NCBI GenBank assembly: GCA_021186555.1
Contig: JAJKFL010000013.1
Coordinates: 16,051,243 to 16,115,242, forward strand
Source of the DNA: Reticulitermes speratus
Taxonomy: Eukaryota; Arthropoda; Insecta; Blattodea; Rhinotermitidae
Length of the DNA: 64,000 nt
Direction: 5' to 3'
Positions 51,880 through 63,835 of the stretch are shown in pieces. Each line of letters opens with the position of its first letter. Positions within the stretch are counted from its first letter, which is position 1. The translations under genes and the position numbers were made by a program. The notes beneath the pieces are model-generated. The model saw nothing but the letters and a program-made list of their open reading frames with translations, was not told where the DNA came from and made no database searches.

Positions 51880-54680
51880 TGTACAACCACTGTCAAAAGT
51901 CTACATGTTACAGAAAATTTGCATCTTGTAACCACCATAGCCTGTTACTGAAAATTTAATAAGCTGTGTTTGTAATTACATCACTCGGACAAGGCATTCT
52001 GTGCAGAACTCATAAAGCCTACTGTCTTCCTGCATATGTGCCTAGTACTACAGATCAGTAACTTCTATTATTGTTACTTTTTATTTATATTAGAACTTCA
52101 GTAACTAAAGTATTTATACTGTGTATATCAAGTTTGTCACATATAACCTCAATATTTCTACCACTGCCATGTTGTAATTGTTGATCTTCAAAGAGTATTT
52201 CACTTACATCTCGGTACATTTAGGACTTATATCCATACCAGATTTCACATCCACATCTACAGTGGTTTGTTAGGTATTACCATGAAGCCAAGTGCTAAAA
52301 TTTTTGCACAGCTTGCACATTATTTTACATTCCAGGAAAAAGCTTCACATTTCTCAAAGATATATTATCATGTATCATTTCAGTGGCCAAAATTATATGG
52401 TGTGAAGTGTCGTATTCACATGACATGTTATTACTGATGACAAGGTGTCCTTCAGTTCAAATCAAGTTTTGAGAAAATTGGACAGCTAGTTCAAAAGGAG
52501 AAGGGTGACACAGACTGCATCTTAGGAAGGAAAGTGGCTAAAAATCACTTCACGCTGTAAGATATACAGACAATAAGATATATGATGTAATGAAATAACA
52601 CACACATGATCAATAACAAACAGCTGTTGAAATATAATTAACAGACATATTCTGTATACAAAACTTAACAATGTTATTATGTATTTCTTCATGATACAGT
52701 CTTCAGTAAAAGAATGTATTTATACTGCTGCTTGTAACATTGTCAGCCCCTACACTAAAATTTATTTTACATTTGTGTGAAAAGCCATGAAGTATTTATT
52801 TTGGAACAAATGTACCTGACCAAGTTATTGCATAGTAATGTCCACTATTTGATAATTATTTGAATAAATTCAGCAATTTCCATGGAAATAAAAATAAATT
52901 CAATACAAAACACACAAAAAAGCAAATCAAAGGTGTTTCACCATTAATTGAAATTAACATTTATTAATAATGGCCCAAATGAATACCTCATCATGCTTAT
53001 AATTTTGATTATCCTCTTACCCTCCATTTCATATAACATCAACTTGGTTTACATATTCTTATTGTAAGCCTAATTTCAAAGCTGAAAATTTGGGCCATTT
53101 ATCTTAAGGTTTTAATAAAATGTAAAGGGAAATCTGCCCACTGATTTTGTAACATATGCAGAGATAATGAATGTCCAGTAATTTAAGTAATAATAAGAAT
53201 AATCCGTATTTTAAAACAAAGAATTTTAGTTACTTTAAGGGTGAAACAGTGTGCAAGTAATAAACAAATCAACTGCAGTTCAACTAATTCAAGGATTGTT
53301 TTTCTACCATACCATTTCTTGTATTCACATTCCTTTCTTGACACAGTGGCAGTGAGTGCAATACTCGTAAAGGTGTTATGTCATGGTAATATATACATCA
53401 CAGAATGCAATGATTTAGACCTTCTGGAATGTAACATTATCAAAATTTGTGGCATTCAATTTAACTACTCCAATAGCTACATAAATGTCTACATACCACT
53501 ATACAAGTATACCTCAAGATAAAATCCCGTAAGGTCCACATTTCATCACATAAGATAGATCTTGCACCAAATAAATCTGCCACAATGTAGAACATATAAG
53601 TGCACAGTTCCCACTGTTCCTTATCTCACTCTTCCATCCCTACAGCTGCAGGATATTCAGTCTACTATTAGCCATGGTGTCTGGAAAGTCCTCCTCTTAC
53701 CCTGCAGACATGGCAGCATTGCTCTGAAGGAAGCTTGGTTCCTCATATAATGTATTTAAATAGTATTACCAGCATGGTAACTACAGACAAACTATGTGGC
53801 ATATGTGGTGGCTATGTCCATCTCTGTTTGCAAACAGCAATGCCCCCTGCTGAAATACAGATCTCTACAGCCACTGTGATCCTAGCTTTCCTTGACACTG
53901 GCATGTGGAAATACTGTCTTCTGTTTTTAAAACTGCTAGCAGCTTCTTTTACTTCCCTGCCTGTTACTTTAACTTTCTCTTCCACATACTGCAGAAAATT
54001 TATCTGATTTTGACTTCACATTATAAATTCAATGAGGTCTTCTCAGACAGTTGTTTAGGAGACTGATTTCAGATGTAAGATCTGTTTTGACGTATCTGAT
54101 TTCCCAAGATGGAATCACTGCAGAGAGCCACCATTAATGTTGCAAATCATATAAATTCATTTAAAATTAATATAAAATACAAAAAAAAACAAGAAAACAA
54201 ATCAGAACAATGGCAAGAAAAGCATTTAAATGTGATTCTTATAGGACTTTAAAAAATACTGTTCTGTGTTGATAGAACAAAGGAAAAAAGTTCCTATACA
54301 AAATGTTCAGAAGGTCACTCCCTGGTTCTACAAGGCTGTAGTCTCTTAACTGCTATATCCTACACACTGATATATGCAACACTGAAAAGAAGGTTAACTG
54401 GGAAAGTTTGTCAGTAAATTTCCATGTGCACTTCTTTCATGGAATGACAGGTGACTACCTGATATGTGATCTCAGCCACACACAGCTCAGCATCTTTGTA
54501 AAAGTTGTTGAGTTCCTCTAAGCTGGGCACCTTGCCATTACACCCATACACAGTACTTTGGACATAAACTGCAAGAAAAAGTCACAGGACATCCAATCTG
54601 GTAACCCTGGAGCCAAAGTCAAAATGCCTCACTTCCCATCTACCTTGACATGCTGAAAATTTTGCCTTTTAAGTCAATAG
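51880..54680. other. Intergenic, nothing recognised
   Basis: No conserved frame, splice-bounded exon or bounded repeat could be identified in this 2.8-kb stretch. Confidence 0.5.
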
Positions 54681-54689
54681 ACAAAACAG

Positions 54690-54800
54690 AAAATTTTAAG
54701 CAAGATGGAGCATTGCCTCATTACAGCAACATTTTTTGTGATACAATCAATGACAGATTTCCTGGGAAATGGATGGGAAGGTAACACCAGAGATGCAGAG
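54690..54800 (+). pseudogene. Mariner-like (DDE_3-type) transposase fragment
   Basis: Encodes FKQDGALPHYSNIFCDTIND and RFPGKWMGR, matching the (Q)QDGAPPHY...FPGRWIGRGG block that contains the second catalytic Asp in this family. It is the segment just before the one preserved at 17,278-17,530. Confidence 0.7.
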
Positions 54801-55245
54801 CTGCATATGGGCTGAAATTTCTTATTGGCCTGACATATGTTGTGTTACAGAACATGGAAATTTACTGTCAGAAACTTTTAGAGTTAACTTTTATTATCAC
54901 ATTTTGTTTTTCAATACTTATGCATAGCAGTTAAAAAAATATAGCCTTCTAAAGTATGGTGTGACTTTCTAGACACAATGTATTTATATGCGGATGTTAC
55001 CAGGCCCTAAATGCTCATTCTGTGCAGTGCTACTATTGGTCTATTCCCAATAATTACACATTTCAAATGAAGATGAAAAGAAGTAAAGAATAGGCTCACA
55101 AATGTGCTTACACATCACATAGGGTTCAGTTCTAGTAGAAATGAAGGTTACATCATTCTAATTGAATAGCAGAAGGTGATAGGCCAGGTCTAACAAAATT
55201 TTTGACATAAGTGAAAATGCTGTTTATGAACTGTAAGATCTAGGC

Positions 55246-55714
55246 CAGTGATTGCCAAACTATATTGGTGAAATCCTATAGTTCTGTATGGCATATCACT
55301 ATTAGCAAGAGCATAAAATACTTCTGCAGTGAAATTAGAAATTTTAAGTTCCTTCTGCCTTCAGAAAAAAGATACCTTGAAACACAGTAACTGTTACTCA
55401 GAGCCAGCACATTACAAAGCATTACTTACAAAACCCCTTATATAAGCTAGCACTTGTCTTGTAGGCATGAAAGAAACCCACACAGCATATTGCCTGATGT
55501 GCAGTTTTCAATTTACCATTGTAAGAGAACCAGAAAAAAATGTTTCACAACTCAATTCTAATATTTTCTTACCCATTCATTTTTACAGCCTTCTAATACC
55601 TCTCCACCCCACTCCCATCTTATTTTCTTTCTGTCTCTTTTTTCCTTGTTTGAGGTTCTATCAATACTTTTATGAACAGAGAATTCCACTGACAAAAATG
55701 TTTGGTAAACACTG
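55246..55714. mobile_element. hAT-like non-autonomous element
   Basis: Left end CAGTGATTGCCAAACTATAT; right end, reverse complement, CAGTGTTTACCAAACATTTT. Flanking 8-mers ATCTAGGC and ATCTCAGT agree at 5 of 8 positions. No coding remnant recognised. Confidence 0.6.
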
Positions 55715-56424
55715 ATCTCAGTTACTGACGTAAAAACTGAATATACGATTAATAACAAAAATTCTCAACACAAAGTACATCACATTGTCAATTTTCTTCC
55801 TGCTTAAAAGAAAGGAGAGGTCACAGTGAACAATTATAGTTACAAAAGTTGACAACAATGGACAAGCATGATAGCCCCTTGATTGTTTATACTTACTATG
55901 GTTCAAGTTACATGAATATACTATATATTTTATGTTCACTAGCCACATGTACGACAAAGTCATACACATTTGTGACATCAACCTATCATTTCACAGTCAG
56001 CAGGAATCAATTTCAAGTCCAATATTTTAACACAAAAATATCAAAGTTATAATGTAATTGTAAAATGATGATTCATTCTGAATGAAAAATTAGTAATTTA
56101 CAGTGATGTGATAAAAATAAAATTTGCAAACCCCCAATATTTAAACAAAGAATACCGCTTTAAGTTGAGACGTTCCATAATCTGTCTCTTTAAACATAAA
56201 TAAATAATATCAAACCAAATAGTATACTGCTGCCACTATTTCAGAAACTGTGCAGAAACCATACACAATCAAAAGGACATCAATATCTGAAAATATCCAG
56301 CAATTCAGGTACAGCATTAAAAAAGAACATAACTACACTTTCATGAAAATGTAGTTATTCAATTTTCAGTTAAAGGGTAAAAACTAAGACATCTACTATT
56401 CATTACTATACACAGAACAAACAA

Positions 56425-56612
56425 TTAATGTGCATTCTGTTGCTCTTGTCTCTCTTGTTTCTTGGCTCCCCCCAGATAGTGGTAGTTAACAAAACGGCCA
56501 AGTTGAACCAGCTGAGCAAATTCATTTGTGAAGTGGCATGCAAACAGCAACATATTTCGAGGCTGGACCCTTATTGCAAATCTCATGAACATAAGTGAAT
56601 ACAGGCAAAGAG
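56425..56612 (-). CDS. MPC1: MPC1 terminal exon
   Basis: Acceptor TTTTTCAG before 56612, stop TAA at 56427-56425. Starts with two bases that complete the Ala codon split by the intron. Sixty-one residues, with [15 protein letters not shown] as signature. Confidence 0.95.
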
Positions 56613-59600
56613 CTGAAAAATTAATATAACAGTTTTATAATTCATTATACCCAAGATTTTTGCAAATAAGAATAATACAACTTATGACAAATTCAAACAT
56701 ATTATCCATTCCACAGCAAGGGAACAAAAATGTACAATCCAATAATAATATTCTATTCAGTTCATGGGCTACCATGCTGGACTCAAATACAGGTGGTCAT
56801 ATGGCTTGCAACCGTAAATATATGATGGACTAAAGCTTTCGACTGTGTGAATCATGAGATTTTATTAGCCAAATTACAACACTATGGTATTGAAGGAGTA
56901 AATGCTGATTGGATCAGATCATATTTATCTAACAGAAAGCAGAGGGTAGAAATAAAGACAAATATAACTCAGAGTTACCTTTCCAAATGGGACACAGTCA
57001 AGCATGGGGTTCCCCAGGGATTGGTTTTGGGTCCTCTGTTGTTTGTGAAATATATGAATGATTTACCTTTACAGATTAATGCAATTTCAAATCCCATACT
57101 GTTTGCTGATGACACAAGTGTCCTAATCTCTAAAGAAAACTGTGATGATTTTCAACAAACAGCAAATCTTGTTCTGTCTAATATGAGTAAATGGTTTGAA
57201 GCAAACCAGTTAGTTTTAAACATGGAAAAGACTAATATGTTAAAATTTAAGACTAGTAATTTACCACATCAACCACTGACTATAGAGTATAAACAAAAAT
57301 TCATAAAGGAAATAACAAACATACAATTTCTAGGTATAAAAATTGATAGTTGTCTTACTTTGAAGAATCACATAGATCAAGTGATACCTAAATTGAGTGC
57401 TGCATGTTATGCAGTCAGGACATTATGAATATAGATGCACTCAGGATGATCCATTTTGGATGTTTTCACTCTGTGATGGAATATGGGGTGATTTTTTGGG
57501 AAAATTCTGCTGGTGTAGATAAGGTATTTAAATTACAGAAACGTATAGTTAGAATTATAGCTGGTGTTAGATCTAGATGCTCATGTAGAGGTTTGTTTAA
57601 GAAATTGGACATCTTGCCTGTCCCATGTCAATATATATTTTCACTAATGATACTTGTTGTGGATAATCTGGGAAGTTTTCAAACAAATCTGACTGTGCAT
57701 GGTCTTAATACAAGGAATAAGACGCAGCTTCATAGGCCTATTGCCAATCTATCATGTTTCCAAAAGGGTGTTTCATATGCTGCTGTAAAGATTTTTAATA
57801 GTTTGCCTTCAAGTATTTCAAATTTAAGAAATGATAAAAAGCAATTTAAGTCTGCTCTGCGGAAATATCTAATGACTCATTGTTTCTATTCCATTGATGT
57901 ATTTCAAAATATAAGCAGAGTTGCTATTAATGATAACTCTTAATCCTACTTATAACATACAATTTATATCTATTATAATTTAAAAAATTTGAGACTTATA
58001 AAATGTTTTTAAAATTATTTAAATTTGTTATATGATCCCCTTTGTTGGTATCTCCACCTTGCCATGGTAGAGGGGCTTGTGAGTTCCAGTGACCCTGAGA
58101 GCTAAGCCGGCGGTAGCATTGCTACCAGTAGGGTCTCCCAAGCCGGACAGATCAAGAGGGTAGGAACCAGACGAAGAGAGATGCCTAGATGGGAAATCCA
58201 ACAAAAACTCCCCTGATGCCGGAAGCAGTGACATCAGTAGCGACTTGAAGCACAGAGCAAATGATGCTCGAGATGGTTCATGATCGTGTAGCAACAGGCG
58301 TGACCAGAGTGGTCTGAACAGCTGCTGTACTGCGATGTGGAAAGCAAATGGAAAAACTACCACATTATTACTTTTCCTGGATAGTCTCTTCCAGAAACAG
58401 AGACATATGCGAGATGCTTCCTCTGGAGACAAAACATTCCGGAGGTAAACTACTCCCCATTCAGATCTCCGGGGGGGAGTGTTTCTAGGGGAGACACCAC
58501 GCTGTAATAAGGACTACAGACAAAAGCAGAAGACGCAGAAGGAACATCACAGCTACAAGATAGGCACTTGGAACGTAAGGACCTTGAATCAAGGAGGAAA
58601 ACTCGAAAATTTGAAGAAAGAGATGCAGAAGAACGCAGTGTCTGTGCTAGGTGTTAGTGAAGTGCGGTGGAAGGGTCAAGGTGAAATAAGAAGTGGTGAT
58701 TATACAGTGTATTATTCCGGGGGTGACAGCTGAAAGAGGAGTAGCAATAGTAGTGCATAAAGGCGTAGTGAAAAGCGTTGTTAAGAAGAGTGTGTATAGT
58801 GACAGACTCATTGCTGTTAGTGACAGACTCATTGCTGTTAAGTTGAAGGCAGAACCAATAAGTATTTTGATCGTGCAAGTGTACATGCCAACATCGGACT
58901 ATGAAGATGACGAAGTGGAAGAGTTGTATGATATAATTGAAGAAATTCTTGAAGAGGATGGAAAGGGCACGACAAATACAATTACAATGGGAGATTGGAA
59001 CAGTGTGGTTGGAGATAAAGCACATCACAACACTGTTGGACCATATGGACTGGGAAGGAAGAATCAGATATTGCCTCTGACCACAATTTACTGGTTGCAA
59101 CGATCTGCACCAGATTGAAGAAGATCATAAGGTTCCACAAGCGAAAACAAAGATGGGATTTGGAGCAGCTATATGCTCAATGACAGGAAGTACATGATAG
59201 TCTAGAAGAAAAACTTGGTGCAATCAAATGTGAAAGTGCAGTGGAACAAAATCAAGAAATGTGTGTTAGATACTATGAGTGATTTAGCGGGAAAAGTCGA
59301 GAGGAGAGCAAGAAAGCCATGGATTACACAGGAGATAATTAGTAAAATGGATGAACGAAGGGAATGGAAGAATGTCAACAACGAAGAAGGAAGGAAGAAC
59401 TACAGAAGACTGAGGAACAAATTGAAAAGAGCCACGGACAACACCAAGAAGGAATATCTGGAGAGCATATGCGACGAGATCATAGAATTTCAAAGAATAG
59501 GACGTTATGATCTAATGTACATGAAGACAAAGGAACTAGGTTGGAAAGAAAACCATGGGATTCAAAACATTGGCATCGAAGATTCTCAAGGGAATATAAT

Positions 59601-62600
59601 AATAGATCAGAGACGAGTATTACAAATTTGGGAGAAGTATATCACAGAGCTCTACGATCGAGCTAATCGACCAGAACACCTGGAAGTCGAACCTGAAGCT
59701 GAAGTAGATGAAGACGAGAAAGGCTCTTATATTTTGCAAAGTGAGGTGGGAAAAGCTATCAAGGAGATAAGGGATAAGAAGGCTACAGGAGATGATGATG
59801 TACCTGGAGATGTACTCAAATTGTTGGGAGAAGATGGTCTCAGACTAATGACACAGCTGATCAACAGCATGTATGTAACTGGAGAGTGGCCCAGAGATTT
59901 CATTGAAGTTACAATGATTGCCTTAAAGAAGAAGCCCAAAGCTACAAAATGCAGCGACCATCGCACAATCAGCATCATCGCACACGCAGCAAAGATAGTA
60001 GAGAGGATACTTAGAAGAAGGATTGAAAGGAAGACAGAGGATGCACTTGGAGAAGATCAGTTTGGATTTAGGAGAGGAAAAGGAACTAGGGATGCAATTG
60101 GGATGCTGAGAATAATATCAGAACAAACCTTGGTCATAGATGAGGAACTGTGTGCTTGCTTCATAGACTGGAAGAAGGCATTTGACCGTGTCAACTTGAC
60201 CAAATTAATGCAGATCCTAAAAGGAATTGGGATAGACTGGCGCGAAAGAAGATTGATCAGCAAATTGTACATGGAACAGTGTCAAAATACGACTGGACCA
60301 AGGAAGACGAGAAGTGAAGATTGGAAGAGGGGTTAGACATGGTTGCTGCTTGTCACCGATTCTGTTCAACTTATACAGCGAGTACCTTACCAAGGAAGCT
60401 CTTGAAGGGTTTGGAGACTTCAAAATAGGAGGACAAGTAATTCGCACTGTGAAATATGCAGATGACCTTGTGCTACTGGCTAGGGAGGAAAACGTGCTAC
60501 AGGACATGGTTGATAGACTAATTGAAATTGGAAGATGCTACGGAATGGAAATGAATGTGGAGAAAACTAAGGTAATGAGAATCTCAAGGCAACCAGCCCC
60601 AATGAAAATTATGATAGATCAAAAACAATTGGAGAATGTGGAATATTTCAATTATTTAGGCAGCATGATAACAAATTATGCAAGGTGTACACGTGAAATT
60701 AAATCCAGAATTGCCATGGCTAAAGCAGCATTCAACAAGAAGAAGAATTTTTTCACCAGCAAACTGGACTTAAATTTAAGGAAGAAACTAGTAAAGTGCT
60801 ACAATTGGAGCATAGCTTTGTATGGTGCTGAAACGTGAACACTTCGGAAAATGGATCAGAAGTATCTGGAAAGTCTTGAAATGTGGTGCTGGAGGAGAAT
60901 GGAGAAGATCAGTTGGACCGATCGCGTGAGAAATGAAGAAGTATTATACAGAGTCAAAGAGGAGAGAAATATCCTACATACAATAAAAAGAAGAAAGGCT
61001 AACTGGATTGGTCACATCTTGTGTAGAAACTGCCTTCTGAAACACGTGATTGAAGGAAAGTTAGAAGGAAGGATAGAAATGACGGGAAGACGAGGGAGAA
61101 GACATAAGCAGCTACTGGATGACCTTAAGGAAAAGAGAAGATACTGGAAATTGAAAGAGGAAGCACTAGATTGCACTCAATGGAGAACTCGCTTTGGAAG
61201 AGGCTACGGACCTGTTGTAAGACAGACTACAGAATGAATGAATGAATGAATGTTATATGATGATGTGACTATGTGGAAGTATTCTTCTACTGTTGTAGTT
61301 GACTTGTATGTATTGTGATTGTGATGTTTTTGTGTATAGTGTATTTGTGTTTCACCTCAAGATGACCTGTTTCATATCCAACTGTCCTGTGACAGATTTA
61401 GGATCTAAGAAATGTATATGTATGTATGTATGTAAGGAATTTTTGACACATTCTCAACAAAATGTTAAAGATTTAGCTTGCCATGTCTGTCTGTCTACAT
61501 GTAACAACTCAAAAACGAGTAAATATATTCCAGTTTTGCTTCAAATCAAAACAATAACAGACACTCTGCATGAAGAACTACATGGTCTTTTTGCATCAAT
61601 TTTGAGTGCTAAGGAAGAAACTAGTAAAGTGCTACATTTGGAGCATAGCTTTGTATGGTGCTGAAACGTGGACACTTCGGAAAGTAGATCAGAAGTATCT
61701 GGAAAGTTTTGAAATGTGGTGCTGGAGAAGAATGGAGAAGATCAGTTGGACCGATCGTGTGAGAAATGAAGAAGTATTACACAGAGTCAAGGAGGAGAGG
61801 AATATACTACATACAATAAAAAGAAGAAAGGCTAACTGGATTGGTCACATCTTGCGTAGAAACTGCCTTCTGAAACACGTGATTGAAGAAAGTTAGAAGG
61901 AAGGATAGAAATGACGGGACGACGAGGGAGAAGACGTAAGCAGCTACTGGATGACCTTAAGGAAAAGAGAAGATACTGGAAATTGAAAGAGGAAGCACTA
62001 GATCGCACCCTGTGGAGAACTCGCTTTGGAAGAGGCTACGGACCTGTCGTAAGACAGACTACAGAATGAATGAACTCATTAAATATTTAACAGAGTGGAA
62101 AATGTTTCACACAAAAGTTGTAGAGAAAATAGAACACAAGTTATGCCCAGTATATTTTATATAGTGTCCTATGGTTTTCGAAATAATTAAAAGAAGGGAG
62201 TGAAGGCTCCAGAATTGTTAAACCATGCACATATCTCTCTTCACCACCATTTCCAGTCAACGGAAATCACCATGCATCTTGTGAGCTATGCTCACTAGTT
62301 CACAGGCTGCACTGGATTTGGCACAGCCAGGTTAAGATTTTGAGCAGCCTGGTGGTGGGGTAATCACTTCAGAAACATTAAGTGTTGTGAAAGGTTAGTA
62401 TCGCATGTAACTACAAGTGTAGAGATAATGGAAGAGCTGATCCTTTCTGGAATCTATGTTGATGCGTGCACAGCATCTTCCCGTTTGCTGCTCACCACAT
62501 GCTGGCAGCTTGCAAGACATCTGGCAAGTACCGTATTTTTTGGCATATAAGACGCACTTTTTTCACCTAAAAATTTGTCTGAAAAATGTAGTGCGTCCTA

Positions 62601-63401
62601 TATGCCGGTGCGTCTTATACACCGAAAAATACACGGAATTTTGATCTGTCAAAATCTACTCTATTCGTTTATGTTCATTGGTACGTTTGTGTAAACCGTC
62701 AGGCATGCGTGTTCAGCACGTGCTCACATGTTGGTGATGTCAGTTTGAGTTCTTATAGTGTATCTAGCTCTGAAGATGACGATTTTTGTGGATTTGAGGA
62801 TGAAGATTAATATCTTTAATGTAACTTAAAATATTTTTGCTAATTAGATTATTTGTTATGTACAAATTCCCTGAAAAATCAATGTATTTTTTATTCAATA
62901 AATGCATAATAAAATATACTAAAATTATTTTTTTCCAAAAAATCTGCATAAAAAATGGGATGCGTCCTATACGCTGGTGCGTCTTATACGCCGAAAAATA
63001 CGGTACTTTAGTTATGAGGGCCTATCAGCCACCAAAGCAATGAATATTTTGGAGGATGATCTTTCCCTGGGGCTTCGGTAACAGAAGTACACTTCCACCA
63101 TACCCAGTGCTGTGCTTTAGCTCCATCCTCCCAGACGGTTTGATAGTATAGTACTTAAACCAGCAATAACTTTGACTGCTTTTTTACTTTCATTTTCTTT
63201 GAAAAAACGATCTACACGCGCACACATGCACACACACATACACACACAAAATGTGATGGATGTTTATTAACGGCATAAGAATTTCTTTACTTGTACTTAC
63301 CACAAGTCATTTTGCCACTGACATATTGAGGACTCTTCTGCGTATCTGCTATTGCAGCTATAGGAATTCCCCAGTTTGCAACAGGACCCCAAAAGTGGGT
63401 G
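56425..63401 (-). CDS. MPC1: Mitochondrial pyruvate carrier 1, last two coding exons
   Basis: Exon 63401-63301 encodes [20 protein letters not shown] and [14 protein letters not shown]. Exon 56612-56425 encodes [20 protein letters not shown] and [20 protein letters not shown], ending [21 protein letters not shown] and TAA. The sequence follows vertebrate MPC1 almost residue by residue ([40 protein letters not shown]). MPC1 pairs with MPC2 in the inner mitochondrial membrane to import pyruvate; the encoded part holds the later membrane helices. The N-terminal helix exon(s) lie beyond the right edge. The 6.7-kb intron between these exons is filled with LINE insertions on the opposite strand. 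The K/Q/E-rich tail differs from vertebrate MPC1. Confidence 0.95.
56826..58036 (+). mobile_element. Jockey-like LINE, 5' truncated; left part of split copy
   Basis: Begins in RT motif A ([20 protein letters not shown]), continues through [16 protein letters not shown] (motif B) and [10 protein letters not shown] (motif C, intact, about 57,102), then after a frameshift near 57,420 the C-terminal part with [20 protein letters not shown] and [15 protein letters not shown], ending [14 protein letters not shown]. Its 3' UTR is interrupted at 58,036 by the RTE element and resumes at 61,262, ending in (TATG)n. Same family as 25,570-26,612. Located in the MPC1 intron on the opposite strand. Confidence 0.88.
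58037..61250 (+). mobile_element. RTE-type LINE, nearly full length, inserted in the Jockey-like LINE
   Basis: Eleven-base duplicate TGTTATATGAT at 58026-58036 and 61251-61261. The 5' UTR (from CCCCTTTGTTGGTATCTCCA) leads to an apurinic-endonuclease domain ([20 protein letters not shown] at about 58,560; [18 protein letters not shown]), then reverse transcriptase and the C-terminal region ([19 protein letters not shown]). The 3' end is the tandem (GAAT)n at 61,231-61,250. Endonuclease plus RT without an ORF1 and a short-repeat tail are RTE/BovB characters. Confidence 0.92.
58479..61237 (+). pseudogene. RTE ORF2 (endonuclease + reverse transcriptase), broken
   Basis: Frames: 58479-58733, 58693-59118, 59215-60336, 60314-60838, 60851-61237. 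Breaks seen: frameshift near 58,720; a 21-bp tandem duplication at 58,801-58,842 ([13 protein letters not shown]); an internal deletion near 59,065 that removes the end of the endonuclease (GLGRKN jumps to the [16 protein letters not shown] region); a stop in the linker near 59,180; a frameshift near 60,300; and a TGA at 60,836-60,838. RT motifs [11 protein letters not shown] and [11 protein letters not shown] (Tyr at 60,455) are intact. The TGA replaces TGG, as the partial copy at 61,612 shows (GAETWTLRK). Confidence 0.92.
61262..61434 (+). mobile_element. 3' UTR end of the split Jockey-like LINE
   Basis: Continues the element at 56,826-58,036 after the RTE insertion. It ends with GACAGATTTAGGATCTAAG and the tail (TATG)n at about 61,417-61,434, comparable with the GACAGACTTATGGATCCATG ... 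(TATG)n end of the copy at 25,570-26,612. Confidence 0.8.
61612..62069 (+). mobile_element. Second, severely 5'-truncated RTE copy
   Basis: From GGAAGAAACTAGTAAAGTGC onward it is nearly identical to 60,781-61,237 and ends at the same place (CTACAGAATGAATGAA), with only one or two tail repeats. It keeps GAETWTLRK, lost in the first copy, but has a single-base deletion after HVIE. No certain target duplication. High similarity suggests both copies inserted at similar times from one source, or a local duplication. Confidence 0.88.
62531..63003. mobile_element. TIR element with CCGTATTTTT ends and a repeated right terminus
   Basis: Left end CCGTATTTTTTGGCATATAA; right end, reverse complement, CCGTATTTTTCGGCGTATAA. 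TA flanks both sides (62529-62530, 63004-63005). A second copy of the right terminus (GTGCGTCCTATATGCCGGTG onward, 62,591-62,636) lies about 100 bp from the left end, so 62,531-62,636 is itself a near-palindromic short element. No transposase. TA target suggests Tc1/mariner/pogo-type mobilisation. Confidence 0.82.
63301..63401 (-). CDS. MPC1: MPC1 penultimate exon
   Basis: Acceptor CTTTGCTGTAG before 63401 and strong donor G/GTAAGT at 63301; 101 nt. [20 protein letters not shown] is the family hallmark, covering the loop and start of the membrane helix after the N-terminal amphipathic segment. Confidence 0.95.
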
Positions 63402-63797
63402 CTACAGCAAAGGTTACAAGCAACTGATTAATTAGATGATGTGACATAAATTTGCTAACATCTGCTACCATGGGTAAAGGGGAAATAATTTCTTTGTATG
63501 TGCCAACACTTGAAGAAAGGAATTTAAAATCGTATTTGCATTCCAGTTACTTATCGACCTGTTTCATACAAACAGAAACTCTTTGTAATATTATGAGAAA
63601 TTATGTCTGGCAATTACCTTCTGCTGAGTAGCATGCCATCTAATAATGTCCATATCCTGACATTCATACCTATTGCTAGTCACTGCTCCAACCATAATGA
63701 AACGATGTTGCCATACAGTTCACGGACATTTGCAATACAAATGAGATATGGAGGGACTATGATTCACGTACAAGATTAGACACTAACACAGTCATTC

Positions 63798-63835
<38 letters not shown>

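Noticed and set aside
58654-59100. Minus-strand open frame of 148 codons
   Set aside because: Antisense to the RTE endonuclease; composition typical of a shadow frame.
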